This document shows positions 8,977-16,975 of a stretch of DNA of 39,848 nt, piece by piece. A model generated the notes under the pieces. It had not been told where the DNA came from. It saw only the letters and a program-made list of their open reading frames with translations, and ran no database searches. A program made the translations under genes and the position numbers. This DNA comes from Candidatus Thorarchaeota archaeon. Lineage in GTDB: Archaea > Asgardarchaeota > Thorarchaeia > Thorarchaeales > Thorarchaeaceae. How positions within the stretch are numbered: position 1 is the stretch's first letter; every line of letters begins with the position of its first letter. The stretch lies in NCBI GenBank assembly GCA_013388835.1, contig JACAEL010000053.1:1-39848 (forward strand), read 5' to 3'.

Positions 8977-9249
8977 CTAGCGCGGAGGCGGTGGGGGAGG
9001 GACGTCATCTTGACGGGTGTCCACTTTGGTCAACACAGAGTCCCGCTTCTTCTTCGTGAACACGAATCCAAGTATTACGAAGACCAGCCCGACTACTGCC
9101 ACAACTGCTCCTACCAGAAGAGTGTTCCCACCAAAAGGTGTGTAGCCCACATTTGGCATGAGGGCTATGACAGCGCCCGCAATGACCAAGAGTGCGCCAA
9201 GGCAGACAGGACCGGACCTGACATACTCGCGCCATGTGAGGTAACTCAT
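8977..9249 (-). CDS. Small two-helix membrane protein with polyproline tail
   Basis: The protein has 90 residues with two hydrophobic helices (about 17-34 and 44-65), a positive cluster TKKKRD after the second, and a cytosolic tail ending in six prolines before Arg. The positive-inside rule puts both ends in the cytosol. The ATG at 9247-9249 has AAGGAG about 10 nt upstream, and a TTAAAT-type TATA element lies further upstream near 9315. No family is recognised. The polyproline end could be a docking site, but that is speculation. Confidence 0.65.
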   Translation of the reverse strand: MSYLTWREYVRSGPVCLGALLVIAGAVIALMPNVGYTPFGGNTLLVGAVVAVVGLVFVILGFVFTKKKRDSVLTKVDTRQDDVPPPPPPR

Positions 9250-9451
9250 TTCGTTTTCTCCTTCTCGAGACTAGTCCACGCGGTCTCGTTCTAACACATC
9301 AGGTTGAAAGCTTGATTTAAGATTGTCGCCGATGACTGACCGGTGGCTTGCCCAGCGTTTCGTGCTGCAGCTCACTGTTGAGTCTATCAACTGAAAGCAT
9401 GGTGGGACCGCGTGTAGACGGTGACTGTGGCTCGTGTACCGACCTGATGCT

Positions 9452-10330
9452 CTAGAGCGATACTGTGACTATGCACCCAGTCGACGACGTGTTGATTGAC
9501 ACCTTCAGACCGATCATACTGCTCAGCTTTGCTGCAAGCATCTCGTGGAAGGCACAAGGGTATCCCTTCGGAGTCTTGGAACCCGCCGGGTCAAGTCTCC
9601 TCGAACTTGCGAGCAGCTCACACGCACCAGTCTCGATAGTGAGTCTTTCACTCCCTGTCTTCAAGACCTGACTGTCCTTCGAGCAACTCTGTATGTGGGC
9701 TCCGAACCGATAGAGTACTTCCTCAGAGCTGGCGTTCTGCGCCCACATCGATATGAGATCGTCTGCAAGTCTGTCAAACATGAGTTGTAGGTGTCCCTCT
9801 GGCAAGGTCGCTCCATAGCATGCCATCTGATGGCTGAGTGCTCCCCTCGCCTCTGCAGAGCTCAGCCATAGGTCTTTCAGGGACAGCTGAGGCATCTGGG
9901 GGACTGCACCCAATCGAGCTAGGGCTGGAATCGCCCCATGGTCCTCTGTTTGTGCAGACAATGGAGCCGTGCTTGTGTGTGCGCGGTCGGCCGAGGAGGT
10001 GGGCGCAGTCTGTTGCTCCTCTCCCTCACGCAGGAGGTCCGGAATCTCGTAGTTCGGACAGAGACCGGACTGCTGATACTGTCTGGCGAACTGCATGAGC
10101 CTGCCAGCACACATTGCAACTGCATGACGGCTCAGTCCCTCAATCCTTGCATGTCCGAATATGACTCCGACCATGTTGTCGAGATCCAAGTCGTTGATTG
10201 TCTTCTCCGCAAGTATCTTCTTTCCCCTTACGACTCGCACGGCCCACTTGTTATCCATTACTCCTGCTTGAGCTCCATAGCTGGTGTTGGTAATGCCGAC
10301 AAGGGGGGATATGGGATAGAATCCACTCAT
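9452..10330 (-). CDS. Unknown two-domain protein
   Basis: I do not recognise a family in this 292-residue protein. The N-terminal ~90 residues look folded (WAVRVVRGKKILAEKTINDL, then a helix). A low-complexity Ser/Thr/Ala/Gln linker covers ~105-140. The C-terminal ~140 residues start with a long helix and end with YPCAFHEMLAAKLSSMIGLK and a strand-rich CIVTVSL tail, reminiscent of small ligand-binding regulatory domains with a conserved Cys-x-x-His. ATG 10330 has GAGG upstream; ATG 10258 with GGAGTA is a possible alternative start. It follows cdc48 on the same strand but is separated from it by two hairpins, so it is probably a separate unit. Confidence 0.7.
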   Translation of the reverse strand: MSGFYPISPLVGITNTSYGAQAGVMDNKWAVRVVRGKKILAEKTINDLDLDNMVGVIFGHARIEGLSRHAVAMCAGRLMQFARQYQQSGLCPNYEIPDLLREGEEQQTAPTSSADRAHTSTAPLSAQTEDHGAIPALARLGAVPQMPQLSLKDLWLSSAEARGALSHQMACYGATLPEGHLQLMFDRLADDLISMWAQNASSEEVLYRFGAHIQSCSKDSQVLKTGSERLTIETGACELLASSRRLDPAGSKTPKGYPCAFHEMLAAKLSSMIGLKVSINTSSTGCIVTVSL

Positions 10331-10435
10331 CGCGTTCGGCCTCTGGGAACTTGGTCATACCCATTGGCCCTCAAAAGACTATCTCTTTCGGATTCGGTGA
10401 GTCCCCACAGAGCCGCTGCCTGTTACAGGGCCATG

Positions 10436-10470
10436 GAGTCACATATGGCGGAGAGAAGGTGATGTGACTC
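10436..10470. repeat. Perfect 9-bp inverted repeat between cdc48 and the next gene
   Basis: GAGTCACAT (10436-10444) and ATGTGACTC (10462-10470) form a 9-bp stem with a 17-nt loop. It lies about 105 nt before the ATG of the 9452-10330 gene and after the cdc48 terminator-like hairpin. It could be an operator or a leader hairpin for the downstream gene. Confidence 0.5.
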
Positions 10471-10499
10471 TACTACGGCAAGAGAACAGGAAAACAGGA

Positions 10500-10536
10500 T
10501 GGAAGCGGAGGGGCTGGTCATGCACCTCCGTTTCCA
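10500..10536 (-). terminator. Terminator-like hairpin after cdc48
   Basis: The arms 10501-10511 (GGAAGCGGAGG) and 10525-10535 (CCTCCGTTTCC) pair over 11 bp with one G-T wobble, plus T10500-A10536, around a 13-nt loop. It starts 8 nt after the cdc48 stop on the minus strand and is followed there by a U-rich stretch (about 10480-10498). The layout resembles an intrinsic terminator, although archaea rely mainly on the U-tract. Confidence 0.65.
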
Positions 10537-10544
10537 GTCGATTG

Positions 10545-12752
10545 TCAGACGTAGCCCGGAAGCACAGTCTGCTCCTTCGGAGTGCGCCTGTAGACGCGCT
10601 CGGCCTGCTCTTCGAACGCCTTGAGGGACTCGGGAGTCATTGTGGGTCGTGTCTCTTTCATGGCTGCTTCAAAGTCCTTCATCTCAACAGGTCGAGACTT
10701 CCACTCCCCTCGGACTGCTGTCATGGCTGCCTCTCGACATAGCCCCTCGATGTCCGCACCCGAGTAACCCTCCGTCATCTTTGCAAGGGTCTCCAAGTCG
10801 ACGCTCTTCCCGAGCGGCATCCTCCGAGTGTGAACCTTGAGTATCTCGAGGCGAGCTGCAGCATCCGGTGGTGGTACGAACAGGACTGAGTCGAATCGAC
10901 CTGGACGCAGAGCTGCGGGGTCGATGATGTCTGCCCGGTTCGTGGCACCAATCACCAAGACATTGTTGAGTGACTGCATTCCGTCAAGCTCTGCGAGGAA
11001 CTGATTCACAATCCTCTTGGTGACCCCTGTATCGTCCTGCACACTGCGTGAGCTCAGAATCGCGTCTATCTCATCGAAGAAGATGATGCATGGTGCTGTC
11101 TGTCGGGCCTTCTTGAATATCTCTCGGACCGCCTTCTCTGACTCCCCGACGTACTTGTTGAATATCTCCGGCCCACGTATAGAGATGAAGTTCGCTTCGC
11201 TCTCTGTAGCGACCGCCTTGGCTAGTAGTGTCTTGCCTGTGCCGGGAGGTCCAAACAACAGAATCCCTCGCGGAGTCCGTATGCCCATCTCTTCGAAGAC
11301 CTCGGGGTGCTTCAGTGGTGCTTCCACAGCCTCTCGTATCTGACGCTTGACCTTATCGAGACCACCAACATCATCCCAGTGGACATTGGGCTTCTCGACC
11401 AAGACCTCTCGAAGAGCTGACGGGCTGATTTCAGAGAGTGCGTTCTCAAAGTCCGCTTGCGTCACATATAGGTTCTGAAGTACCTCGGTTGGAATGTCCC
11501 CGGTCTTCGGGTCCACATGAGGTAGCGCCCGTCGAAGTGCATGCATGGCTGCCTCTCGTGCCAGGGCAGCGAGGTCCGCTCCGACAAAGCCATGGGTCGT
11601 CGCTGCGAGTTTCTCAAGGTCCAACCCCTCTTCCAGTGGCATGGCACGAGTGTGGATCTGCAGTATCTCAAGTCGTCCCTTCTTGTCCGGGACACCTATC
11701 TCTATCTCACGATCGAAGCGTCCGGGTCTCCTGAGCGCCTCGTCGATGTCGTCAACACGGTTCGTGGCACCAATCACTATGACCTGCCCTCTGGCACTCA
11801 AGCCGTCCATGAGGGACAGGAGCTGTGCCACGACTCGGCGCTCAACCTCACCTGTCACTTCAGCTCTCTTCGGAGCTATGCTGTCAATCTCGTCGATGAA
11901 TATGATGCTCGGTGCGTTCTTCTCCGCCTCTACGAACAGCTCCCTGAGCTTCTGCTCTGACTCGCCGTAGAACTTGGACATTATCTCCGGTCCGTTTATC
12001 GACCTGAAGCTCGCACCGGACTCGTTGGCCACCGCTTTGGCTATGAGAGTCTTGCCAGTGCCGGGCGGTCCGTGTAGCAACACTCCCTTGGGAGGCGTGA
12101 TGCCCAGCCGCTTGAATAGCTCTGGTGACTTCATGGGCAGCTCTACCATCTCGCGTATCTTCTGCAGCTCCTTTCCGAGGCCGCCAATGTCCTCGTATGT
12201 GACATCAGGAATCGCAGTCTCCTCCGGCGCTGCGGGCTTGGTAAGGACTTCCACGACTGTCCCGGGTCCGACCCTCACGTGCTTGCCGGGAGCGACCTGA
12301 TTTGCTGTGAGCTGCAGTCCCTGTCCGATAGAGGCAATCAGTATTATGTCGCCTCTCGTAATTGGCTTGTTGATCAGCTGTTGCTTGATGTACTCGCCAA
12401 ACCCCTCTTGGAACCGTATGGGCTGGTTCGGCGCAAGGACGACACGAGTGGCCTCCGGTACCGTGACAGGACTTATCTCTACCATCTCGCCCAGCTTTAC
12501 GCCTGCGTTGGTTCTTATCAGCCCGTCCATCCTTATCATGTCGATGACCTCGTCCTCCTTCAGGCTTGGCCAGCAGACAGCAACCGTTTCCTTCGTGCCT
12601 CGAAGCAGGACGTAGTCACCTGACCTGACTCCCAGAACATTCCTTGACTCGGTGTTCAGTCTCACAATGCCCCTTCCCTGGTCCTTGGGCATCGCAGCCG
12701 CGACCTGTAGTTTCAGTGTCTTCTCTGTCAAAGCTGATCTGTCCTCCTCCAC
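10545..12752 (-). CDS. cdc48: Cdc48/VCP (VAT)-type AAA+ ATPase
   Basis: At 735 residues it has the normal length for archaeal VAT. An N-terminal substrate/adaptor domain covers residues 1 to ~185 (double-psi barrel then four-stranded part). D1 has Walker A GPPGTGKT at 228-235 and Walker B IIFIDE at 284-289. D2 has Walker A at 501-508 and Walker B IIFFDE at 556-561, with arginine-finger regions ([13 protein letters not shown]) in both. The C-terminus ends in a hydrophobic LPGYV, comparable to the HbYX-like proteasome-docking tail of some family members. It unfolds proteins for degradation or disassembly in the cytosol. It follows hsp20 by 4 nt and so belongs to a protein-quality-control operon ending at the hairpin at 10500-10536. 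Confidence 0.97.
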   Translation of the reverse strand: MEEDRSALTEKTLKLQVAAAMPKDQGRGIVRLNTESRNVLGVRSGDYVLLRGTKETVAVCWPSLKEDEVIDMIRMDGLIRTNAGVKLGEMVEISPVTVPEATRVVLAPNQPIRFQEGFGEYIKQQLINKPITRGDIILIASIGQGLQLTANQVAPGKHVRVGPGTVVEVLTKPAAPEETAIPDVTYEDIGGLGKELQKIREMVELPMKSPELFKRLGITPPKGVLLHGPPGTGKTLIAKAVANESGASFRSINGPEIMSKFYGESEQKLRELFVEAEKNAPSIIFIDEIDSIAPKRAEVTGEVERRVVAQLLSLMDGLSARGQVIVIGATNRVDDIDEALRRPGRFDREIEIGVPDKKGRLEILQIHTRAMPLEEGLDLEKLAATTHGFVGADLAALAREAAMHALRRALPHVDPKTGDIPTEVLQNLYVTQADFENALSEISPSALREVLVEKPNVHWDDVGGLDKVKRQIREAVEAPLKHPEVFEEMGIRTPRGILLFGPPGTGKTLLAKAVATESEANFISIRGPEIFNKYVGESEKAVREIFKKARQTAPCIIFFDEIDAILSSRSVQDDTGVTKRIVNQFLAELDGMQSLNNVLVIGATNRADIIDPAALRPGRFDSVLFVPPPDAAARLEILKVHTRRMPLGKSVDLETLAKMTEGYSGADIEGLCREAAMTAVRGEWKSRPVEMKDFEAAMKETRPTMTPESLKAFEEQAERVYRRTPKEQTVLPGYV

Positions 12753-12756
12753 TGTC

Positions 12757-13170
12757 TTACTTCAGTTGTATCTCGACTTCGTCATCGGTGTCGTTGTCAC
12801 CCCTCACCAGGATGACCTCGAACACCCCGTTCCTCAGTGATGCACTTGACTTCTCTCTGTCGACTGCGAACGGGAGGTCGATCCATGCGCTGTCCAGTCC
12901 CTTTGCTTCCAATCGCGCTCGTTTCTTCCGGACGACTACCCTTGGCTTCGCGTCCGCCGCCAGACCGCCCACTATCAGTATGACACGGTCCTCCAAATCA
13001 ATCCTCTCGACTGCAGTCGGGTCACGACTTGTCTCCATTGTCGTGTCCTCATACCCAGTATCGGGTGTCGTCAAGAGGTATCTGTCAAATGCCTCTATGT
13101 CGTTCCTCATGAGTCCGAGGATCTTCTCGAACGTGCTACGGAAGAAACTGTCAAAGTCGTCGTCTATCAC
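12757..13170 (-). CDS. Hsp20/alpha-crystallin family small heat-shock protein
   Basis: This 137-residue protein has a helical N-terminal segment, then an alpha-crystallin-like beta domain. The diagnostic [10 protein letters not shown], equivalent to the NGVLEVxLPK strand of Hsp20 proteins, lies near the end. Conservation elsewhere is weak, so it is a divergent member. The GTG start (13168-13170) is set by GGGAGGT about 7 nt upstream; the next gene, cdc48, begins 4 nt after the TAA. As a holdase coupled to an unfoldase, its product would plausibly hand damaged proteins to Cdc48; that link is inferred from the operon. The leader is unusually long (about 105 nt) and carries a stem-loop. Confidence 0.82.
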   Translation of the reverse strand: MIDDDFDSFFRSTFEKILGLMRNDIEAFDRYLLTTPDTGYEDTTMETSRDPTAVERIDLEDRVILIVGGLAADAKPRVVVRKKRARLEAKGLDSAWIDLPFAVDREKSSASLRNGVFEVILVRGDNDTDDEVEIQLK

Positions 13171-13189
13171 TGTTGAAACCTCCCGTGGT

Positions 13190-13235
13190 GAAGCCCCGGG
13201 CGACTGATGCCGCCGTGAGAGTCATGCGGGGCTTC
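13190..13235 (-). promoter_or_regulatory. Stem-loop in hsp20 5' leader next to the ribosome binding site
   Basis: GAAGCCCCG (13190-13198) and CGGGGCTTC (13227-13235) form a perfect 9-bp stem. Inside it GACT (13202-13205) pairs with AGTC (13220-13223) after a small internal loop. In the hsp20 mRNA the stem ends about 6 nt before the GGGAGGT ribosome binding site. Bacterial small heat-shock genes often use leader thermosensors; here that function is only a hypothesis, since the binding site itself is outside the stem. Confidence 0.55.
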
Positions 13236-13300
13236 TGTACGTGCATTTCACATGGGTCCACTAGGGACCATTTGTTGCATTAGTGCTTACAGCTCATCAC

Positions 13301-13307
13301 TATATAA
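13301..13307 (-). promoter_or_regulatory. TATA box of the hsp20-cdc48 operon
   Basis: Read on the minus strand, AAAGGTTATATAGTG contains a strong TATA element with a purine-rich BRE-like flank. A start ~25 nt downstream (about 13275) gives a leader of about 105 nt, long for an archaeal mRNA. Confidence 0.65.
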
Positions 13308-13560
13308 CCTTTACGAAGAGTGCGACTCTGTTGCACGTGTGGCTTCGGCCCGTCGCTTCGGGACTGATTCTGGCACATGTGGTAGGTGTGGCATACCTGT
13401 CTGAATCAGGCACCGTGATGCTCCTCTTCATGGTCCTAGCTCCTTCTCCTACACCAAGAGCGGCAAAGACTTCTCCTACGAGCCATTCTCTGTTGCAGGG
13501 TGGCAATCACTTACTGGTGCCCCACAACTTCACAATGAGTGTTGTGGCGAAAACAAGCCG

Positions 13561-14952
13561 TCACTCTGCGTCGGGGTTCTCTCTCTTGAGGATGTCACGT
13601 GCGACAATGACTCCGGAGACCGAGGCCTGCATCAGGCCGCGAGTTATGCCAGCTCCGTCGCCGGCTGCGTAGAGGTTGTGGATTTCGGTCTCAAGGTTCT
13701 TGTTCAGTTTGAGTCTTGAGGAGTAGAACTTGACCTCTATGCCGTACAGGAGAGTTCCGACATCAGCCACACCCGGCATGAGTCGGTCGAGGGCATCAAG
13801 CATCTCGAGGATTGAGCTGAGATGTCTGTGCGGGAGGGCAAAGCTAAGGTCTCCGGGACTGGCACTTGGAAGTGTGGGTCTGATTGGGCAGCGACTGATC
13901 CTATCTGCGGTGCTCCGTTTCCCTCTCTTCAAGTCCACGAGTCTCTGCACAATCACGCCCTCGCCGAGCATGTTCGCAAGGCGGGCGACATGCTGACCGT
14001 AGAAGATGGGGTGTTGGAATGGAGCAGTGAATCGGGATGAGACGAGCAGAGCAAAGTTCGAGTTGGGTGTCTTCATGTGAGCGAATGACTGTCCATTGAC
14101 CGTGAGTATCTCGTCATAGTACTCGGTTGTGACCACTCCTCCGGGGTTGAAGCAGAAGAGTCGCACCTTGTCGTCGAACTGCTTGGAGTAGTACACGAGC
14201 TTCGGTTCGTACAGGTCCTCTGCTATCTCCTCCATGACTGCGGCAGGGACCTCGACTCGAACACCGATGTCAACGTAGTTGTTTTCCCTGTTGAGCGAGA
14301 GCCGTTCTCCCTGTACAGCGAGCCATTCATTGCCGACCCTGCCTGGTGCAGCGACAACATACTTGGCCTTCAGGAACTCGCCATCGCTGGTCTCAACTCC
14401 TTGGACTGCGTGTCCGTTGACACGGATGTCCCTCGCCTCAGTCTCGAAGAGGACCGTTCCGTGTGCTGCGACCTCCTCATACATTCGACCCATGACCTCA
14501 ATGCACCCCTCGCGACCCATGTGGCGTACACGTTGTGGGATGAGTTCCATTCCCACCCGGGCCGCACGTCGTGACCAGAGGTCTATCTTGTCGCCATCAG
14601 CTCCATACAGCTTCTCAGGAGCTCCGTAGGACCTGTATATCCCGTCGACATACTCGATCATGTTCATGAGCTCTTGGTCGCCAAGTAACTCATCGAGCCA
14701 TCCACCCACTCTCGTTGCTATGGTGAGCTTCCCGTCTGAGAACGCTCCTGCACCGCCCCAGCCGGCGAGTATGCGACACGGGCTGCATTTGCTACACCCC
14801 CTCGATGCGATGGAGTTGGGGCATTGGCGCTTGTCAATGGGCCTTCCCTTCTCAATGAGTACGAAACGCAGGTCCGGCCTGTTCTTCAGCAGTTCAAGAG
14901 CACAGAAGATACCAGCCGGGCCACTGCCAACGATTGCAACGTCGTACTCCAA
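13561..14952 (-). CDS. FAD-dependent oxidoreductase (COG2509-type)
   Basis: The 463 residues begin with the FAD Rossmann motif DVAIVGSGPAGIFCALEL and the acidic strand end VLIEKG. A Cys-rich insert CPNSIASRGCSKCSPC follows, then the conserved GGAGAFSDGKL, typical of this uncharacterised FAD dehydrogenase family. The C-terminal FAD contact is LYAAGDGAGITRGLMQAS. The four cysteines near residues 44-59 could bind an Fe-S cluster or zinc. The start is TTG at 14950-14952 with GGATGTG upstream. It stands alone between the hsp20 operon and the divergent M50 protease, so its substrate cannot be inferred. Confidence 0.88.
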   Translation of the reverse strand: MEYDVAIVGSGPAGIFCALELLKNRPDLRFVLIEKGRPIDKRQCPNSIASRGCSKCSPCRILAGWGGAGAFSDGKLTIATRVGGWLDELLGDQELMNMIEYVDGIYRSYGAPEKLYGADGDKIDLWSRRAARVGMELIPQRVRHMGREGCIEVMGRMYEEVAAHGTVLFETEARDIRVNGHAVQGVETSDGEFLKAKYVVAAPGRVGNEWLAVQGERLSLNRENNYVDIGVRVEVPAAVMEEIAEDLYEPKLVYYSKQFDDKVRLFCFNPGGVVTTEYYDEILTVNGQSFAHMKTPNSNFALLVSSRFTAPFQHPIFYGQHVARLANMLGEGVIVQRLVDLKRGKRSTADRISRCPIRPTLPSASPGDLSFALPHRHLSSILEMLDALDRLMPGVADVGTLLYGIEVKFYSSRLKLNKNLETEIHNLYAAGDGAGITRGLMQASVSGVIVARDILKRENPDAE

Positions 14953-15312
14953 CTGTTACACATCCTGGCCTCGCAGAACAATGGCGGCTTCTTGAGGTGT
15001 TCTCTTAAGGCTTTGCCCTCCAGTTCTGTTGTGTGTCGTGTGGTCAGTCAACCATCAGGACGCCAGCGCTGGCAACAGGCGCGCCCGAATTCTCGAGTCC
15101 GAACAGTATTGTCTGACAGTCCTGTCTGATGTGCCGCTGGGTTTCAGACCGGGTGCAATGGCCTTCTAGAGTGACTAGTGATTCTGCCTTACCTGTCTCC
15201 GTCCTGCTGGATTGCTGACCGTGCTTCAGCGTGATGCCCTGTGTCCCCTACAGATAGGGATATCTACATATGGCTGTCCAATCGTGGTAATACGTGATTC
15301 TGAGGAGTTGCA
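14953..15312. other. Divergent intergenic region, no gene seen
   Basis: The region separates the FAD oxidoreductase and the AN1-M50 gene. A TTAAG-type element near 15004-15010 could serve the minus-strand gene, and an AT-rich stretch at 15255-15272 the plus-strand gene. A perfect 12-bp palindrome GCCAGCGCTGGC lies at 15062-15073. I see no credible coding frame. Confidence 0.5.
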
Positions 15313-16194
15313 ATGACAGTCTGCTCTCTGTGTGGAAAGGATGACTTGGGTTTCAACTGCCCGTACTGCAACAATGTCTACTGCTCAGAACACAGACTAC
15401 CCGAGTCGCACGGATGCGCAGGGCTGCACCTAGTCCGAGAAGAGGCACGAAAGAAGACTGCGAGCTCCCTCTACAGTGACGCGGATGCCGCCTCCGACAT
15501 TGTACCCACCCGAGTAAGGAAACCCATTCGTGCACCGAGGACCCGACCGAGACGATTCTCACAGACCGAGGTGCGTGACCTCTCTATCTCCTTGGTGCTT
15601 GTGGCTCTGGTCGCCATCTCGGTGATGGGACAGGTCCCAATCGGTGTGATCAACGGCTTCATCCTTCTCGCTTACTTCGCCTCTGTTGGCCTGCTCTGGA
15701 TCCCGCTGGCGATAGTGGCAGTCTTCCTGCTCTCATTCATTGCTCATGAGCTCGCTCATAAGTTTGCAGCGCAACACTACGGGATGTGGAGCGAGTTCAG
15801 GATGACCCCTCAGGGATACTACCTCTCGCTCTTGGCGATACTGACTGCTTTCCCCATCTTTGGAACCGGGGCGGTCATGACCGGAGGTGCCGGAGACCGT
15901 GACCAGTACGCGAAGTCCACGCTAGCAGGACCACTGACGAACCTGTTGATTGCCGTAGCGATGATATCACTCGGGTTGGTTCTGGGACTCGCATCAGGCG
16001 TGCCATTCGGTGTGCTGCTGATTCTTCGTTACGCTGCTCAGCTGAACAGTTTCATTGGACTGTTCAACATGATTCCATTCCCTCCATTTGATGGCGGGAC
16101 CGTGCTGAGGTGGAACAAGAGCACATGGATTGTCTTGGTTGTTTCGCTTCTCATCGCCATCGTGTTGTCCTATATGCTTCTTCCTCTGTCCTGA
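15313..16194 (+). CDS. AN1-type zinc finger / M50 site-2 protease fusion
   Basis: In this 293-residue protein the N-terminus has a complete AN1 finger: Cys 4, 7, 16, 19 and 24, His 27 and 33, Cys 35 (NVYCSEHRLPESHGC). A basic, disordered linker (about 40-85) leads to a membrane domain with the metalloprotease motif HELAHKF at 145-151 and the third metal ligand in NMIPFPPFDGG at 252-262. AN1 fingers bind ubiquitin-like or partner proteins; M50 enzymes cut inside the membrane. The fusion suggests a protease whose cytosolic finger recruits substrates, which is inference. GAGGAG precedes the ATG by 6 nt. Confidence 0.93.
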   Translation: MTVCSLCGKDDLGFNCPYCNNVYCSEHRLPESHGCAGLHLVREEARKKTASSLYSDADAASDIVPTRVRKPIRAPRTRPRRFSQTEVRDLSISLVLVALVAISVMGQVPIGVINGFILLAYFASVGLLWIPLAIVAVFLLSFIAHELAHKFAAQHYGMWSEFRMTPQGYYLSLLAILTAFPIFGTGAVMTGGAGDRDQYAKSTLAGPLTNLLIAVAMISLGLVLGLASGVPFGVLLILRYAAQLNSFIGLFNMIPFPPFDGGTVLRWNKSTWIVLVVSLLIAIVLSYMLLPLS

Positions 16195-16223
16195 GCCTCT
16201 CTTGGCGGCGTGAGATGAAAGGG

Positions 16224-16230
16224 ATATAAA
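16224..16230 (+). promoter_or_regulatory. TATA box for the 16267 gene
   Basis: ATATAAA preceded by GAAAGGG lies 37-43 nt before the ATG at 16267, and a GAGGAGA ribosome binding site lies between them. This gives a short leader of about 10-15 nt. Confidence 0.6.
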
Positions 16231-16266
16231 GCAGAGTCTACGCTAGACGAGTAGAGGAGAGATTCA

Positions 16267-16938
16267 ATGTCGGACACGAGACACTCGTACCTCAATTCCA
16301 TTGACGGTCTGAAGACAGAGATGATGCGGCTCTACGACAAGGTGGAACAGCTGGAGCTGGAGTCGGAGGATCTTAGAGCCTCAAGGAGACAGGCCGAGGA
16401 GAAAGCATGGGCGGCCGAAGAGGCGGTCAAGAAACTGAACCTTGAGATTGAAAGAAAGAAGCAGGAGCTGCAAGACGCACTGACAGAGCTGAAGTCGACC
16501 CAGGCGAAGTTGACAGAGGCACAGAAACGAGCAGCGGACATCGAGGCCAGTCGCGACGGAGCACTGGCAGAGCTAAGACGAGAACGGGACGAGCTCAAGA
16601 AAGAGATGGATGAGATAACGTCCAAGTTGGACCGAGTGTCCGAGCTGTATCGGGAGGCGTCCGCTGAAAAGGCCAAGCTACAGGAGAAAGTGGACGTGAG
16701 CGACCTCCTTGGAATCTACATCATACTAATCGAGAAGATCTTTGGAGGAAAGCCGCACGCACGTGTGCTCTACACACTTCATAACACCAAGACAGCCATC
16801 ACAAGGAAGAACCTGGAAGCGAGTACAGGAATAATCCCCACAGCAATCCTGAAGGCAATCCATGACCTCAGAAATGCGGACCTCATATCTTTCGATGAGG
16901 AGACCCAAGAGGTCAAGCTGATAAAGGACATACTGTAG
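16267..16938 (+). CDS. Coiled-coil protein with C-terminal winged-helix-like domain
   Basis: Residues ~10-145 of this 223-residue protein are a nearly unbroken heptad coiled coil rich in Glu, Lys, Ala and Leu. The last ~75 residues are globular: VLYTLHNTKTAITRKNLE, TGIIPTAILKAIHDLRNADL and a closing beta wing, a layout like a winged helix that senses or binds DNA. It has its own TATA box and is followed after ~40 nt by the PD-(D/E)XK protein gene, so the two are probably co-transcribed. It shares its architecture, but not obvious sequence, with the 479-residue protein at 23570-25009. No family name is recognised. Confidence 0.8.
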   Translation: MSDTRHSYLNSIDGLKTEMMRLYDKVEQLELESEDLRASRRQAEEKAWAAEEAVKKLNLEIERKKQELQDALTELKSTQAKLTEAQKRAADIEASRDGALAELRRERDELKKEMDEITSKLDRVSELYREASAEKAKLQEKVDVSDLLGIYIILIEKIFGGKPHARVLYTLHNTKTAITRKNLEASTGIIPTAILKAIHDLRNADLISFDEETQEVKLIKDIL

Positions 16939-16975
16939 AGGCTGAGCAACCACCCTGCATGAGAAGAGGAAGACC

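Larger units (their letters stand above)
13171..13560. other. Intergenic region: hsp20 promoter and leader, no gene seen
   Basis: This interval holds the hsp20 leader (about 13171-13275), its TATA box (13301-13307) and the 3' flank of the FAD oxidoreductase gene. GGTCC/GGACC (about 13255-13269) lies near the expected start of transcription. An inverted repeat CTGATTC/GAATCAG (13364-13370 and 13403-13409, nested pairing inside) lies further up. Short open frames here do not look protein-like. Confidence 0.5.

Noticed and set aside
13300-13506. 68-codon minus-strand frame downstream of the FAD oxidoreductase
   Set aside because: No ribosome binding site, composition unlike a protein, and it overlaps the hsp20 TATA box.
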